Of a stretch of DNA of 64,000 nucleotides, positions 22,443 to 33,718 are shown piece by piece. The position numbers and the translations under genes were made by a program. The stretch's first letter is position 1; every line of letters starts with the position of its first letter. Under the pieces are notes generated by a model that saw only the letters and a list, made by a program, of their open reading frames with translations, was not told where the DNA came from and did not search any database. The stretch is from NCBI GenBank assembly GCA_018398765.1, contig JAHBMJ010003694.1, forward strand, positions 1-64,000, in the 5' to 3' direction. Source of the stretch: Chromera velia (Eukaryota; Sar; Chromeraceae).

Positions 22443-24461
22443 TTTTCTCTCTTTCTCTCTTTCTCTCTTTGTTTTTTGTGTAGGAGTAACAGATAGAACC
22501 AGGTGGAGAAGGTGCATCTGCACCTGTTTACATGTTCTTGTGCGTGACCAACCGTGCCCTCTTGTATGTAGCGTATGCATAGATGTCCCCGTGTCAAGAA
22601 ATTCTGCGGTTAGTTTTGCATCTGAACATGTGCATGTGTGCAACCACGTGGGTGTACGCAGTCAAATGCGTTTCTTTTGGCAATCTCTAATTATCTTTCT
22701 GTGATTTTCTGTCTCTTTCCCTTGCAGGGTTCAAATAAAGGGAGAGAGGAGATGGGATCACAGGCCAGGATGGCAACCGATGCCCCTCTTGAGAGGGAGA
22801 CTGCTACCGACAAGGTCACGGAAGGAAAAACCGAACGCAAAGTGAAGAGGACACCGTTTTGTGAGAAACATCCAGGCTATACAAAGAGCTTCCCTATTGC
22901 TGCCAAGAATGTCGGCAAAGCTGTGGACAGTGTAGAGAGGCGTTTTGACGAAGCGGTAGACAACGTAAGGGGTGCAATGCATCGTGTCGGGCTGTGCTTC
23001 GGCTTTGTGACCTCCAACAAGACCAATAAGACCAAAGAATCGTCGGAAGAGAAGCAGCCCTCCCCCCTTTCTCTCTCCGCAAACCAGAGCCCCCAAGCTG
23101 ACAAGGGCGTCTTTCCATCGCCCCCTTCACCTGCTGCAGTGAATCCCAAAAAGCTGAGCAAGAACTTTTGGAGCCGATTCCGAAACTCGTCGAAAGAGAA
23201 GCAGCCCTTCCCCCTTTCTCTCTCTACAAACCAGAGCCCCCAAGCTGATGAGGGCATCTCTCCATCGACCCCCTCACCTCAGGCTGCTGCAGTGAATCCC
23301 AAAAAGCCGAGCAAGAACTGTTGGAGCCGATTCCGAAACTCGTCGAAAGAGAAGCAGCCCTTCCCCCTTTCTCTCTCCGCAAACCAGAGCCCCCAAGCTG
23401 ATGAGGGCGTCTCTCCATCGCCCCCTTCACCTGCTGCAGTGAATCCAAAAAAGCCGAGCAAGAACTTTTGGAGCCGATTCCAAAACTTGTCGAAAGAGAA
23501 GCAGCCCTCCCCTCTTCCTATCTCCGCAAACCAGAGCCCCGAAGATGACGAGGGCGTCTCTCCATCGCCCCCTTCACCTGCTGCAGTGAATCCCAAAAAG
23601 CTGAGCAAGAACTGTTGGAGCTGAAACTCGTCGAAAGAGAAGCAGCCCTCCCCCCTTCCTATCTCCGCAAACCAGAGCCCCGAAGCTGACGAGGACGTCT
23701 CTCCATCGCCCCTTTCACCTGCTGCAGTGAATCCCAAAAAGCTGAGCAAGAACTGTTGGAGCCGATTCCGAAACTCGTCGAAAGAGAAGCAGTCCTCCCT
23801 TCTTCCTATCTCCGCAAACCAGAGCTTCCAAGATGACGAGGGCGTCTCTCCATCGCCCCTTTCACCTGCTGCAGTGAATCCAAAAAAGCCGAGCAAGAAC
23901 TCTTGGAGCCGATTCCGAAATTCATCGAAAGAGAAGCAGCCCTTCCCCCTTTCTCTCTCTACAAATCAGAGCCCCGAAGCTGACGAGGGCATCTCTCCAT
24001 CGCCCCCTTCACCTGCTGCAGTGAATCCCAAAAAGCCGAGCAAGAACTCTTGGAGCCGATTCCAAAACTCGTCGAAAGAGAAGCAGCCCTTCCCCCTTTC
24101 TCTCTCCGCAAACCAGAGCCCCCAAGCTGATGAGGGCGTCTCTCCATCGCCCCCTTCACCTGCTGCAGTGAATCTAAAAAAGCCGAGCAAGAACTTTTGG
24201 AGCCGATTCCGAAACTCGTCGAAAGAGAACTTCAAGCAGCCCTTCCCTCTTTCTCTCTCTACAAACCAGAGCCCCCAAGCTGACGAGGACGTCTCTCCAT
24301 CGCCCCCTTCACCTGCTGCAGTGAATCTAAAAAAGCCGAGCAAGAACTTTTGGAGCCGATTCCAAAACTCGTCGAAAGAGAAGCAGCCATTCCCCCTTTC
24401 TTTCTCCGCAAACCAGAGCCCCGAAGCTGACGAGAGCATCTCTCCATCGCCCCCAGTCTAA
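20719..24461 (+). CDS. Ser/Pro-repeat protein of unknown function, four exons
   Basis: Exons 20719-21312, 21540-21632, 22233-22319 and 22728-24461, all joined at phase 0 by GT-AG introns, which strongly supports the model. Exon 1 gives a 198-residue, probably helical domain I do not recognise (contains LENLWHVKRLIQRNAAEDLG). Exons 3 and 4 begin with nearly the same 29 residues (SNKGREEMGSQAR), the result of a tandem duplication. After a short basic/amphipathic region (VGKAVDSVERRFDEAVDNV), exon 4 encodes ten copies of a 49-residue unit containing ANQSPQADEGVSPSPPSP, AAVNPKKPSKN and the conserved basic-aromatic core FWSRFRNSS. An in-frame TGA lies at 23622-23624 in repeat 4, where a CGA codon of the other units has changed beside a 6-bp in-frame loss; the frame stays open afterwards to a TAA at 24459. 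It may be a recent nonsense allele or an assembly error. No signal peptide or membrane segment. Confidence 0.65.
21633..22806 (+). repeat. Tandem duplication of an intron-plus-exon unit
   Basis: Unit A (21633-22319) and unit B (22320-22806) share the order: donor 'gtctgtggcagac', a (CT)n tract, 'gtgtaggagtaacagatag', a common intron body, the acceptor 'tctctttccctt.cag', and the exon beginning GREEMGSQAR. The units differ mainly in the length of the CT tract. It created one extra phase-0 exon in the gene. Confidence 0.85.
21699..21900. repeat. (CT)n/(GT)n/(GA)n intronic microsatellite
   Basis: Long CT run followed by GT and then GA runs inside intron 2 of the Ser/Pro-repeat gene. A shorter version lies at 22394-22471 in the duplicated intron. 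Confidence 0.9.
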
Positions 24462-25295
24462 AATTTGGGACTTGGCAATGCAGTCTTGTCTGAAATTTTT
24501 TTTCCTTTTTCGCGTGAAGCATTTCACTTTTCTGCCAGTGTACACGCAGTCATACTGTGCAAAAAAGTGGAGATCATTGTTTGGCAACTCATGATGAAAC
24601 ACGAATGCATGCACAATCTACGAACACAGTTCGATCAGACATCCGAAGAAGACACGCACGCACGGAGGGTTTCGAACTGCAACATAAGAGGAATGTAGTC
24701 ATTGTCTCTGCGAAGCACAAGAGAGGCTCGACTCACAACTTCAAATAATCAAACCATCAAGCACCCACATAACGAATATTCCCTTGAGAGAAAACCCCTC
24801 GCTCACGCTTTTCCCAAAACACCAAGGAGAAAGAAGGTAGAGTGTGAAGTGGAAAGGGTAAGGGCAAGGGCTTGGGATCAAGACCAAGTAGGAAAAGAAA
24901 ATTGCAAAAGAGAAAACCATGCAGCGACGCTCTTTCCCTCTGCATCTGCGTTCAATCCCACACCATACCTTTACAGAAACGCTTACCCAACCACTGCTCC
25001 TTCGACTCTTCTTTAGTGCATGCATGCATGCATGTACGCAAAGATGGACGCGCGCGCATGCACTCAAAAAGCAGATCATAAGACAAAAAGCAATACCTAT
25101 AATACCCCACGCATGCAGTATCTGACCTATATATATATAGATGAAGTGAACAAACGATCGAGCTTCTCTGCATGGTCCTTCCAAGAATGGGCACTGCCTT
25201 TACTCGCGAGCTGAAAGAGCAAAGAGTGCCAAAAAACGAAAGGAAGGATAATTGAACAATCTCCCTTTTAAGCTCTTCCGCCTTCCTTCTCATTT
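24462..25295. other. Intergenic stretch
   Basis: No supported gene. It contains a TGCATGCATGCATGCATG run at 25018-25035 and a short (TA)n at about 25127-25140. Confidence 0.5.
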
Positions 25296-25688
25296 GTGAT
25301 CATGAGACTCACGAAAATTTTTGCAGAGGACAAAGAAATCCTGAATGGGATGATGAGGCAGCAACTCGCTGCAAAAGCTCAAACGCAGAAGGAAATTAAC
25401 ACACTGGCAAACGAGATGGCCATAGAGCGACGTCTTTCTCGGGTCTCCCAGAACGATGAGGAATGGGAGAATGCTTCTGGCTGCCTGAAAATCAAGCATC
25501 AGGAAGCACTCAACGCAGAGCGGAGGGCCTTGAGCCAAATCAATCAGAGAATTGATCTCCTCGCCAGACTGATCAAAGACAACAGACACCAAGAGCTGCT
25601 TTGGTTGTTGCTGAGGTGCATCCTACCTGTCCCAGCAATTAAGGAAGAGCCTGTTCCATGCAGAGATTCGACGTGTACGTCCGTGTAA
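25296..25688 (+). CDS. Hypothetical coiled-coil protein (or exon)
   Basis: A 130-codon open frame with coding-like composition: charged and helical, with heptad-like Leu/Ile spacing across KEINTLANEMAIERRL and INQRIDLLARLIKD. The likely start is the Met at 25302 (MRLTKIF); alternatively a splice acceptor at 25325 (tttttgcag) would make it an internal or terminal exon. No family recognised and no splice-consistent partner found. Confidence 0.35.
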   Translation: MIMRLTKIFAEDKEILNGMMRQQLAAKAQTQKEINTLANEMAIERRLSRVSQNDEEWENASGCLKIKHQEALNAERRALSQINQRIDLLARLIKDNRHQELLWLLLRCILPVPAIKEEPVPCRDSTCTSV

Positions 25689-26382
25689 GCAGAGTGGCCT
25701 CAGTCAAGTGCTATCGATTCGCAGCTTACACTTTCGGAAGAAGGCAGGAAGGCCGGGGAAGAACGAAATGTGTGTGTATGTAGCCAGACTCAGAACCTAG
25801 CTCGGAACCAACAGACCGCGAAGGCATAAAGAAACCTCCGCAAAACGCTGCGGACTAGGCTGCGGACGAGCCATGAACGATCAAGCTCCCCGAGAAAGTT
25901 GAGTGCTGTGTGAATCACTTCAGTTTTTCTTTAACCTTACACTTTGGTTTCACTTATAGTAGCTTATACATCGACCTAAATAAGAACAGTACTCATATAT
26001 ACAAATATAGGTCTATAATATGTTTTGGCTTATATAAATCTGATATTCGGTCTCATATGCTTACATGTATCTTACAAAGTGCAGACAGTACAAAAGAATC
26101 TATAGTAAGAATCAATAGTGAGTGACATAGTTTTTTATTATCTTGAATTGCATGGAAATACTACTACTACTACATCCATATGATGTGTATAAAAATTATA
26201 TATTTTAATTGCGCTAGTAATCACGATCCTTCTTATGATTATAAAATTGTTAAATTATCCTAGATTACTACCATTTTGTCTTTCAAAAATTAGTTATAAT
26301 TAGGTTCATTTTGTCTTATCTTATCCTGACCATATTGAAATCCTATATGGCAAAACAACATGCAGTTGTTCCTCAACTATAC
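25689..26382. other. AT-rich intergenic stretch
   Basis: AT-rich sequence without protein-like frames, repeats or RNA genes that I can support. Confidence 0.5.
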
Positions 26383-26453
26383 TGTTGCGGCCTCCTCAGT
26401 TGACCTAGAGTCCTAGACCGAGAGTAAACTGCATGAGTATCCTCGCAACTGAG
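26383..26453 (+). repeat. Left terminal direct repeat of the Gag element
   Basis: Matches 33651-33718 from TGTTGCGG through CCTCGCAACT.AG with a few differences and a short gap. Confidence 0.8.
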
Positions 26454-26544
26454 ATTCAAATCTCCTGTCACAAGATCGAGTCATTGACCTGTCTGTTCGT
26501 GTTTTCCTCTGAGTGATTCAAGTTGGTAGTCGGTTGGTTCAAGA

Positions 26545-26730
26545 AAGAAAGAAAGAAAGAAAGAAAGACAGTAAGAAAAAAAGAAAGGAAGACAGTAAGG
26601 AAAAAAGAAAGATAGGAAGAAAGAAAGATAGTAAGGAAGAAAGAAAGAAAGACAGAAGGAAAGACAGCTAGAAAGACAGCAAGAAAGACAGCAAGGAAGA
26701 AAGAAAGACAGAAGGAAAGAAACGAAGACA
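26545..26730. repeat. (GAAA)n-type microsatellite
   Basis: GAAA with GACA and GGAA variants; the Phe/Leu-rich minus-strand frame across it is a repeat translation. Confidence 0.9.
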
Positions 26731-29700
26731 TCGAGCTGTCTTTCGAAAAAGGAGAAAGAAAGAAAAATAACCCCCCGGAATCAATTAAGAAATGACCAGT
26801 AAAAAACAAAAGACAGAAAGAAAGCATGCAAGACAAAAACGTACAAAATTTGGTCAAAACAGAAAGAAAGAAGGAAAGACATCGCTGCCATCGCACACCA
26901 AAATGAAATTTGCACGTCGAATTGATTTCATCCAAACTATCAGATCGAGCGTCCAACTTTCTATGAGGAGTGGATTTGATGTTATCCACGTTAAAAACAC
27001 TTCTCCCAAAGTGACTCTAAGACTCTCAATCATTCTGCTGCTAAAGCAAACCATTGCGAGTTCCCCACAACTCATCAGATTGCTCTAGGTCGTCGACTCA
27101 CTCAAAACCCTTCACAGACGCTACGCCCTTTAGCTAGATCCTACCCGGAGTCAGATAGGTGGACCGCCACAAGTAGTGACGCCACGCTCGATCTCACGCT
27201 GCTCTAACAGCAAGCAACCTTCTGAAAACAACGCAATCGACTCTGCTGTGCCCCTCCCTTCATCCCTGTGTCCCCGGTTTCCTTTTGCCGTCTCCAAGAG
27301 ACGTCTGCCTCCACAGACACTGCAATCAACGATTACAGCGAAGCGCTGACCAACCTCGGCCTGCCAGACTGAAGAGAGACGTCCTTCCACTCTGATACGG
27401 CCGCCTACGGAAAGAACACCTCCCTACCACAAAGCCCACAAAGCGCTTCAAATCCGAGAAGGAACGAAGGAAACCGAGAAAGAAAACAACGTGCACAGCA
27501 CGTAGAGACGCCGAAGAGAGAGGACCCCGGCAGCCTCTCCAACTTCTCTCACACCTGCACCAAGACGCCCCCAGTCGTAAAACCTGAACTTTCACAAGTA
27601 CGCTTCAACGCCTTCGTCCCAGCCTTCCTCACCGCCAAAAAGATCCTCGAACAGATAGAAGACTCGACCTTACCTTGGACAAGAAACAGAGAACAGCTGA
27701 AGCAAAACGCGAAGCGCTCCCCATTTACTCCTCTTTCTCCTTGTCCGTCCTGTGAGAAAATAAAACAAGAAAACCAGAGTAGACCGCGAAGCGCCGCATC
27801 TTTTCCCCAGCCCTTCTTGTCTTTCCTTTGCGCAAGAGACAACTGAGAAGCAAACAGGACCAATCCGTGGAGCGCTGCCAAAATTACAAAAGCAGCAAAG
27901 GACGTGAATGTCCCACCCCCACCAAGCCAACACTAATACGAGAACCCCGCGTGAACACAAAAACACAAATCTGCGGCTCCTACTGGACGTCGTCAGCAGC
28001 AACCGCACACATCTGCACACCAACACAAGCGCAAACCCACCGCAATGACCAACCGCAAGCTATCCATACCCCAACAGTACGAAACCTCCTTGCCCTGCAC
28101 CTAAGCCTCGCGTTCCTCCAAGCCCCGGATCCCCCAAACTTCAACTCCTCGCCGTCAGACGCCGTCAGAGCGAACAGACCTCATCGACCCCCAAACGCGC
28201 TCCGCCCCACCGTACGTCAGCAGAACACCCCAAACGCTAGCTGGACCTCACGCCCCCGAAGTCAACGACGACTGCCTCTACTTCATCCAAAACCGCCAAC
28301 TACCCAGACGCTGACGCACCAGACGCTCAACAGAAGCAACACCCCGGCCACCAACCCCAAACGTACCCCCACCAAACAACCCGCAAAGAGGCTTCGGACT
28401 CCCACCGGACATCGACGAATTGAACGAAATCGATCAGAGGGAACTAGACCTGTCCTGGAGACAAATCCTCGAAGACGCCTGGAAGAACCCTCTGCTGAGC
28501 CCTACCAACAGAGACAACAGCCAAGACGCCAACGACGAGGAGTCGATCGAAGAAACCCGCCCCGGACTTGAAAGTCGCAGAAGAGAACCTACAGAAAGCA
28601 ACGCAGAAAGGGAAGGGAAAACGTAACCATCAAAGCCAGCAGGCAGACCCACCAGCAGCGGCCCCAGAACCACAGCAGCAGCAGAACTCAACCGACACCA
28701 CGTCCCAGAAAATTGAAATCAATAAAGAGGTGGTTAAAGAACTCGAACAGATGGGCGTGAAAGTGCACATAAACGAGGACGGAACAGCCGCTATCGAGTG
28801 CCAACAAACCGACAAGGAAAGCAGAATCCAATCAGCAACAGCGGAACGGAACGGACCCACACACAAGAGAGAGACAGAAACACACCAAACAAAGGATACC
28901 AGCAGCCATGCAAAAGAGACTGTTGGCCTACCTCGCACACGTATGGAGTTGCCCACGTTCAACGGAGACCGCCTCATTTCCCGCCCCTTCTGGAACTCCC
29001 TCCTCCGTCTCCACAGGCGGCTGGGATGGACAATAGAAGACTCAAGAGATATCTACCTACCCACTGCCCTCACAGGCCCAGCGAGAACATGGTATGAAAG
29101 ACTGTCTCCGACCCGACTCGCCGCAATCCTAACAGAAGACGGCCTCCAAAAGCTGTTCATGAAGAAATACGGCATTGACGCCAGGGAAAAAGATCGCCGA
29201 AGAAGAAACCTCCTCCATATTACACAGAAATCGGACGAAACCCTGTCGGAATACGTAAACAGATTTGAGGAGCTCTGCGAAAGCGCAAACCAACCCACCG
29301 ACGACGCAGACGCGTTAGCGGCCTTCACCGACGGCCTTGAAGACGTCCGCATCCGCATCCAAATGGAGAGGGATACGTACACCTCCTTCGAAGAACGACA
29401 GGCGGACCTCAGAAAATGGGAGGACATTGTGCGAAGACCCCAGCCCGGAGAGGAAGCTTGCCTTGCAAAAAGCAGACGCATCAATGCGCTCGAGCAAAAA
29501 CAGGCAGAGCCCGGCGAGGAACGCCTCCCCGAAGAGCTGCAATACATCATCAACCAATTCGCCCAAGCAGTTGCAGATCAGCTGCGACGCGATCGCTGCT
29601 GAGGAACGAGCAAAGCTGAAAAGGGGACGGGGAGAGAGAAAGGAGGCGCACCCAACGAGACACAATGAAACAGCGCCAGCAACGATAGGGCAACACGAAG

Positions 29701-30410
29701 TTCTGATTCAGTCCCTGCACCTGGTAATCAACCGGCAGGAAAACATCACCGACAGACTGACAAGGAAAACGCTCGCCCTTCCATCCTCTGCCCCGTGCCC
29801 CGTCTTCCTAGGCAGCTCACTGCAGCAGGGACAAGCAGGGATCCTGATTATGTCCCTTTCTCACCCCGTGAATTTGTCGGTTCCATGCACCCGCCCCAGT
29901 CTCTCCCACTTCGCTACCCTCACGCAGTCCATAGGGCAGACAGGCACAAAGGCAATTAATTGAAAGAAAGGACAAGAATACCGATCGTATCTCCTCTGTC
30001 TCTTCCCTCCCTGTCCCTCCTACCTAACTACTTTCCTTCTCCCTGACCTCGTTTTCTCTCTACCCTCCCTATTGGAGCCATAATGGCATCCGTCTGTGAA
30101 AAAAAAAAGAACGGAAGGAACAGCTGCAGAAGAAAGGCAAAGCGAATAACAAGAACATGCACGTGAACGATCGACCTAAGCAGAACGAAACGCGATACGA
30201 GTAGCCTGCTCGGCTTCTTGCTTCACCCTGTGCATACATAGTGTTTCTCCTCCAGCCCCCCCTTGACCTTTCACTCACGACCCTTTTTTGCTCTCTGGAA
30301 CGAATCTGCTTTGTCTCCCTTTCGTTTTCATCGTCTCCACAAGAGAAGAAAAGAAATGAAAAGAAAAGAAAAGAAGAGCAGATGGGACCGCGACGCAGGT
30401 AGCCAAACAA

Positions 30411-32450
30411 AAACGACTGACCTGTACACCAAATCGGGGTCACCGTGGCAAAGAAAAGGCGGCAAGAAGATATACCTCGCCACTACCACTTAGAATAAAG
30501 AAACCACAACGACATCACTCAACCGTACATACAGAAAAGAGTGGAAAGAGCAAGAAGACACCGAAAAATAGAGCAAAGAGAAGAAAAATGGAACGAAAAG
30601 AACAGGGGGGGATGCAGACAGAAAGGGAGCATCACAAACCGACTGACCTACATGCATGCATGGACGACCGCTCCCTGCCACCATCCTCACCCAAAACGAA
30701 AGAAGCAGAGTAAAGGCCTGATCCCACATACGCCCACGTACACAAAGTAACGAGGCACGCGCAATAGACCTGCACAGAATGCCCAGAATAAATGCAAGAT
30801 GAAAAGAAAGACAGGAGACGGGACATGAACATGAAGGTCAGACGCCGCCGTCAACGACCTAACCCGAAAGCTCTTTCTCCCTCTCTTCTCCTTTTCTCTC
30901 CTCCCTCCACCCCTCTCTTCACACCATGTCACACAACCACGCAAGACATTGGTACATACGATATAGATGAGGTGCACGCATCCAAATGGAATACATGGTA
31001 GTTGAGAAAAGAAAAGAGACGGCACTGTAACATAAAGGTCAGACAAACTGCCGTCAGCATTTCACCTGTCGACCTCCCTCCCTCCCCGTCTCTCTCCCTC
31101 CCTCCCTTCCTCTCTTACACATCGCGATACAGAGATTTGTGAAGCATTGGTACGTGTGCTGCAGCTGGAAGGTAGAGACAACGCATGGTAGTTGCGAAGA
31201 AAGAAAGAAGACGGCATGGTGGCATGAAGGTCAGACAGTCCGCCGCCCGTTGCCATCACGGACTGATGCCGAAAAGTTCACCCTCTCTATCCCTTCTCTC
31301 CCTCCCCTTCCTCTTCTTCCGACGCAACCCAAACAAAGAGGGACGGATAAGGAAAGAGAGATCCGATCCATGATGAATGACTGACCTTCACGCGTGCACT
31401 CCGTCTCCAACCTGCCCCTTCGTCCCACCAACCAAAAGAACCGTCAGAACAGCCTGCATCGAACCACACAGGAACAGAACATCGCACAAGAAGGTCTGCG
31501 TGAAAACAGTGGAACGAAAGCGGTCCGAGTGAGCAGAAGGAGTTGAGAAGGAGTTGGGAAGGTAGGGAGACGGCGCGGGAAGGTCAGACAACTTGTTCTA
31601 CAACGCAGCCACTGGCAGCCCCAGAAGCAACATTTTCTCTCTCTCGCTCCACACTCACAGCAATGAAGAATGGATAAATGTCATACGAGGGGGAAGGGGC
31701 AAGAAACAAAGAAAGGAGAGGGAACAAAAGAAAAAAAAAAGGAAAGCAAGGCAGGCAAAAATATAAGAGTGCGAACGTCAGACAAATCCCTTTCCGCTCA
31801 CACGTGCATACACGTATACACCACCATGCACGCAAGCACCTACCTTCCACGGCCAACCCCACGGCTCACAGACGAATCATCCTTTGTCGTCTTCACACAT
31901 GCCACGGCAAGGAACTAATGACCAGGAAGAGAATGAAAAGGAAAAGAAGAAATAGAAAGGATGGGAAAGGCAGCGAAAGACATGGAAAAGAAAACAGGAA
32001 CCGACCTCGATCGTCGGCCGCGCCATACCACACAGTCGCTCCGAGCAGAACAAAACCATCCGACAACAAGCAGCTGTCGAGGACATCGTCGCCTACATCG
32101 ACCGCACAGAGCAGGCGGGACCGCACAGGGAACAGTAATGAACAAAAGATAAGTGACCACTGACCAGACAGACAGTCAAAAGAGCAACGAGTCATTTCCG
32201 TGCTGCCGCAGAACAAGCACGCATTGTGCAAACCACGATGAACGGAAACAGAGCAGTGATAAACGAATCAAAGCCAGTCACGCAAGCACGAACGAAGAAA
32301 GAGACGCAACTTGCAGCAAAGAGACAGGGCCCGAAGAAAATATATGGGGGGTGAGGACCCGCACCCAAGGCAGAGAAGGCCACACCGGTGAGAAGGCCGG
32401 CAAGAGACAGACACCTACGGCAGGGAAGTGACCGACCTCGACTGCGATCA
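30411..32450 (+). repeat. Degenerate tandem repeat, period about 195 bp
   Basis: The motif GAAGGTCAGAC, or the related ACTGACCxxCAC, recurs at about 30411, 30640, 30833, 31034, 31226, 31381, 31579, 31772, 32155 and 32430. Spacings cluster near 190-205 bp, with one double interval and outliers of about 155, 229 and 275. Each unit carries a purine-rich stretch, then the motif, then a CT-rich stretch. It lies 3' of Gag inside the retroelement fossil, where Pol would be expected. Confidence 0.55.
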
Positions 32451-33650
32451 GACCGACAGGGGAGCCGAAAGCCACTTTCCGTTAGGGAGGCGCCGCCCGC
32501 GAATCGTCGAGCCAAGGTAAAGCTGGAAGGCATGCGCAGGAGGCGGGCACAGCCATTATGACAGAGAGATGAAAAGGGGAAGAGAATCGCCCTCAAAAGG
32601 ACAAAAAGACATTGAATGACCCCCATGATAGGCACTTACCGCGAGTTGGACTTGCCGACAACAAGAGACAGACAAAAAGCAGAGAAGACCAACCTTTGCA
32701 ACCAGTTGAGAAAGCAGCCGAATGCTTGTATCCGATGTGGTGGGCCCGCCCATAAATAGCAGAGCAAAGGCGACCTGCTGAGTATGTGCAGGGGAAGCAC
32801 ACGCCACAGAAAAGAAAGGCAGACTGAGTGACATTGGAAAAGGACACAAGCTATGAAAGCAACCCAACCAGTGTGTCAAGGCACTCGCAGGGTATAACAA
32901 TTAGACCCAACACAAAGAAAGCAAAACAAACGGAAATGAGACAAAGCAACTGCATGTCATTGAGAAAATGTTCTTGAAAGAAGATGATCGTCGGATTGAA
33001 AGAGTGCGACAGACGAGCGTCTCTGAAAAGTAAAGAACTCACGACTCACTTTGCACAACTCACGACCCTCTTTCACCCTTGGTGTTCTTTTTCCTCAGTG
33101 CTTACATAAATCTGCAGCACCGGCTACATTAACGACTGCCATCAACTGAGCTGACAACCATGCACTTCTGTGCCGCGTATTATCGATATCTAATCAAGAC
33201 ATACCAAGACAGCAGACTAACCTCACGCAAACAGGAGACCACGACGCCAAGGAAATCCGAGGACCACTTGCGACTACGTCTACCACTAGGCTTCAAGTTT
33301 CTGCATGGAGATCATTCTATGGCCACCGAGGGGCAGACAAGAACTCGGTACAACCATCGAAAGGCAAGAAGAGACGAACGCTTCAATGCAAATGAGAGGC
33401 ACCGGATATGTCAATGTGTTGAAACTTCATCTCAATCCGCTCGAGTGCAGAAGAGTGCCCTGAATGCACTTCGATTATATTTCTTTCCCTCCTGTGAGAT
33501 GTGCTTTTTCTCTTTTTCCTCCTTGAAAGTACTTCGTAACCAATCGTGATCGACCATTATCGAGAGTCTCCATGCCGTCTCCAACCTTTCTTGCGCAAGA
33601 GATTAAGCAAAGCGCTTCATCAGCGCTTCGATAAGGAGGGCCGGGGGAAG

Positions 33651-33718
33651 TGTTGCGGCCTCCTCAGTTGACCTAGAGTCCTAGACGTAGAGTAAACCAA
33701 GTTGCCTCGCAACTAAGA
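33651..33718 (+). repeat. Right terminal direct repeat of the Gag element
   Basis: Second copy of the terminal repeat, directly after a purine-rich tract. Its 3' limit as an LTR is unknown; the following sequence to about 34050 may belong to it. Confidence 0.75.

Larger units (their letters stand above)
26383..33718 (+). mobile_element. LTR-retroelement fossil with Gag, no Pol seen
   Basis: A direct repeat of about 70 bp beginning TGTTGCGGCCTCCTCAG opens the element at 26383 and recurs at 33651-33718; the right copy is preceded by a purine-rich tract (ggagggccgggggaag), as a polypurine tract would be. Inside, 28420-29602 encodes a Gag-type protein: acidic N-terminal part, then the retrotransposon Gag core (LPTFNGDR, ALTGPARTWYERLS, KSDETLSEYVNRFEEL, ADALAAFTDGLEDVRIRIQ), most like Ty3/gypsy-class Gag. 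I see no reverse transcriptase, integrase or protease, so it is either a Pol-less non-autonomous element or an eroded one. Only the first 70 bp of the putative LTRs match, so LTR lengths are unknown and the copy is probably old. It appears broken in a few places besides lacking Pol. Confidence 0.7.

Noticed and set aside
22758-24522. Several minus-strand frames of 80-205 codons with repeated GEGGDGE units
   Set aside because: Antisense of the 49-residue repeat array; the plus-strand frame has phase-matched exons.
26468-26989. Phe/Leu-rich minus-strand frame resembling a membrane protein
   Set aside because: Translation of the (GAAA)n microsatellite.
27828-28571. 247-codon Pro/Thr/Arg-rich frame upstream of Gag
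   Set aside because: It overlaps the Gag frame in another register and has out-of-frame codon composition; likely a shadow within the retroelement fossil.
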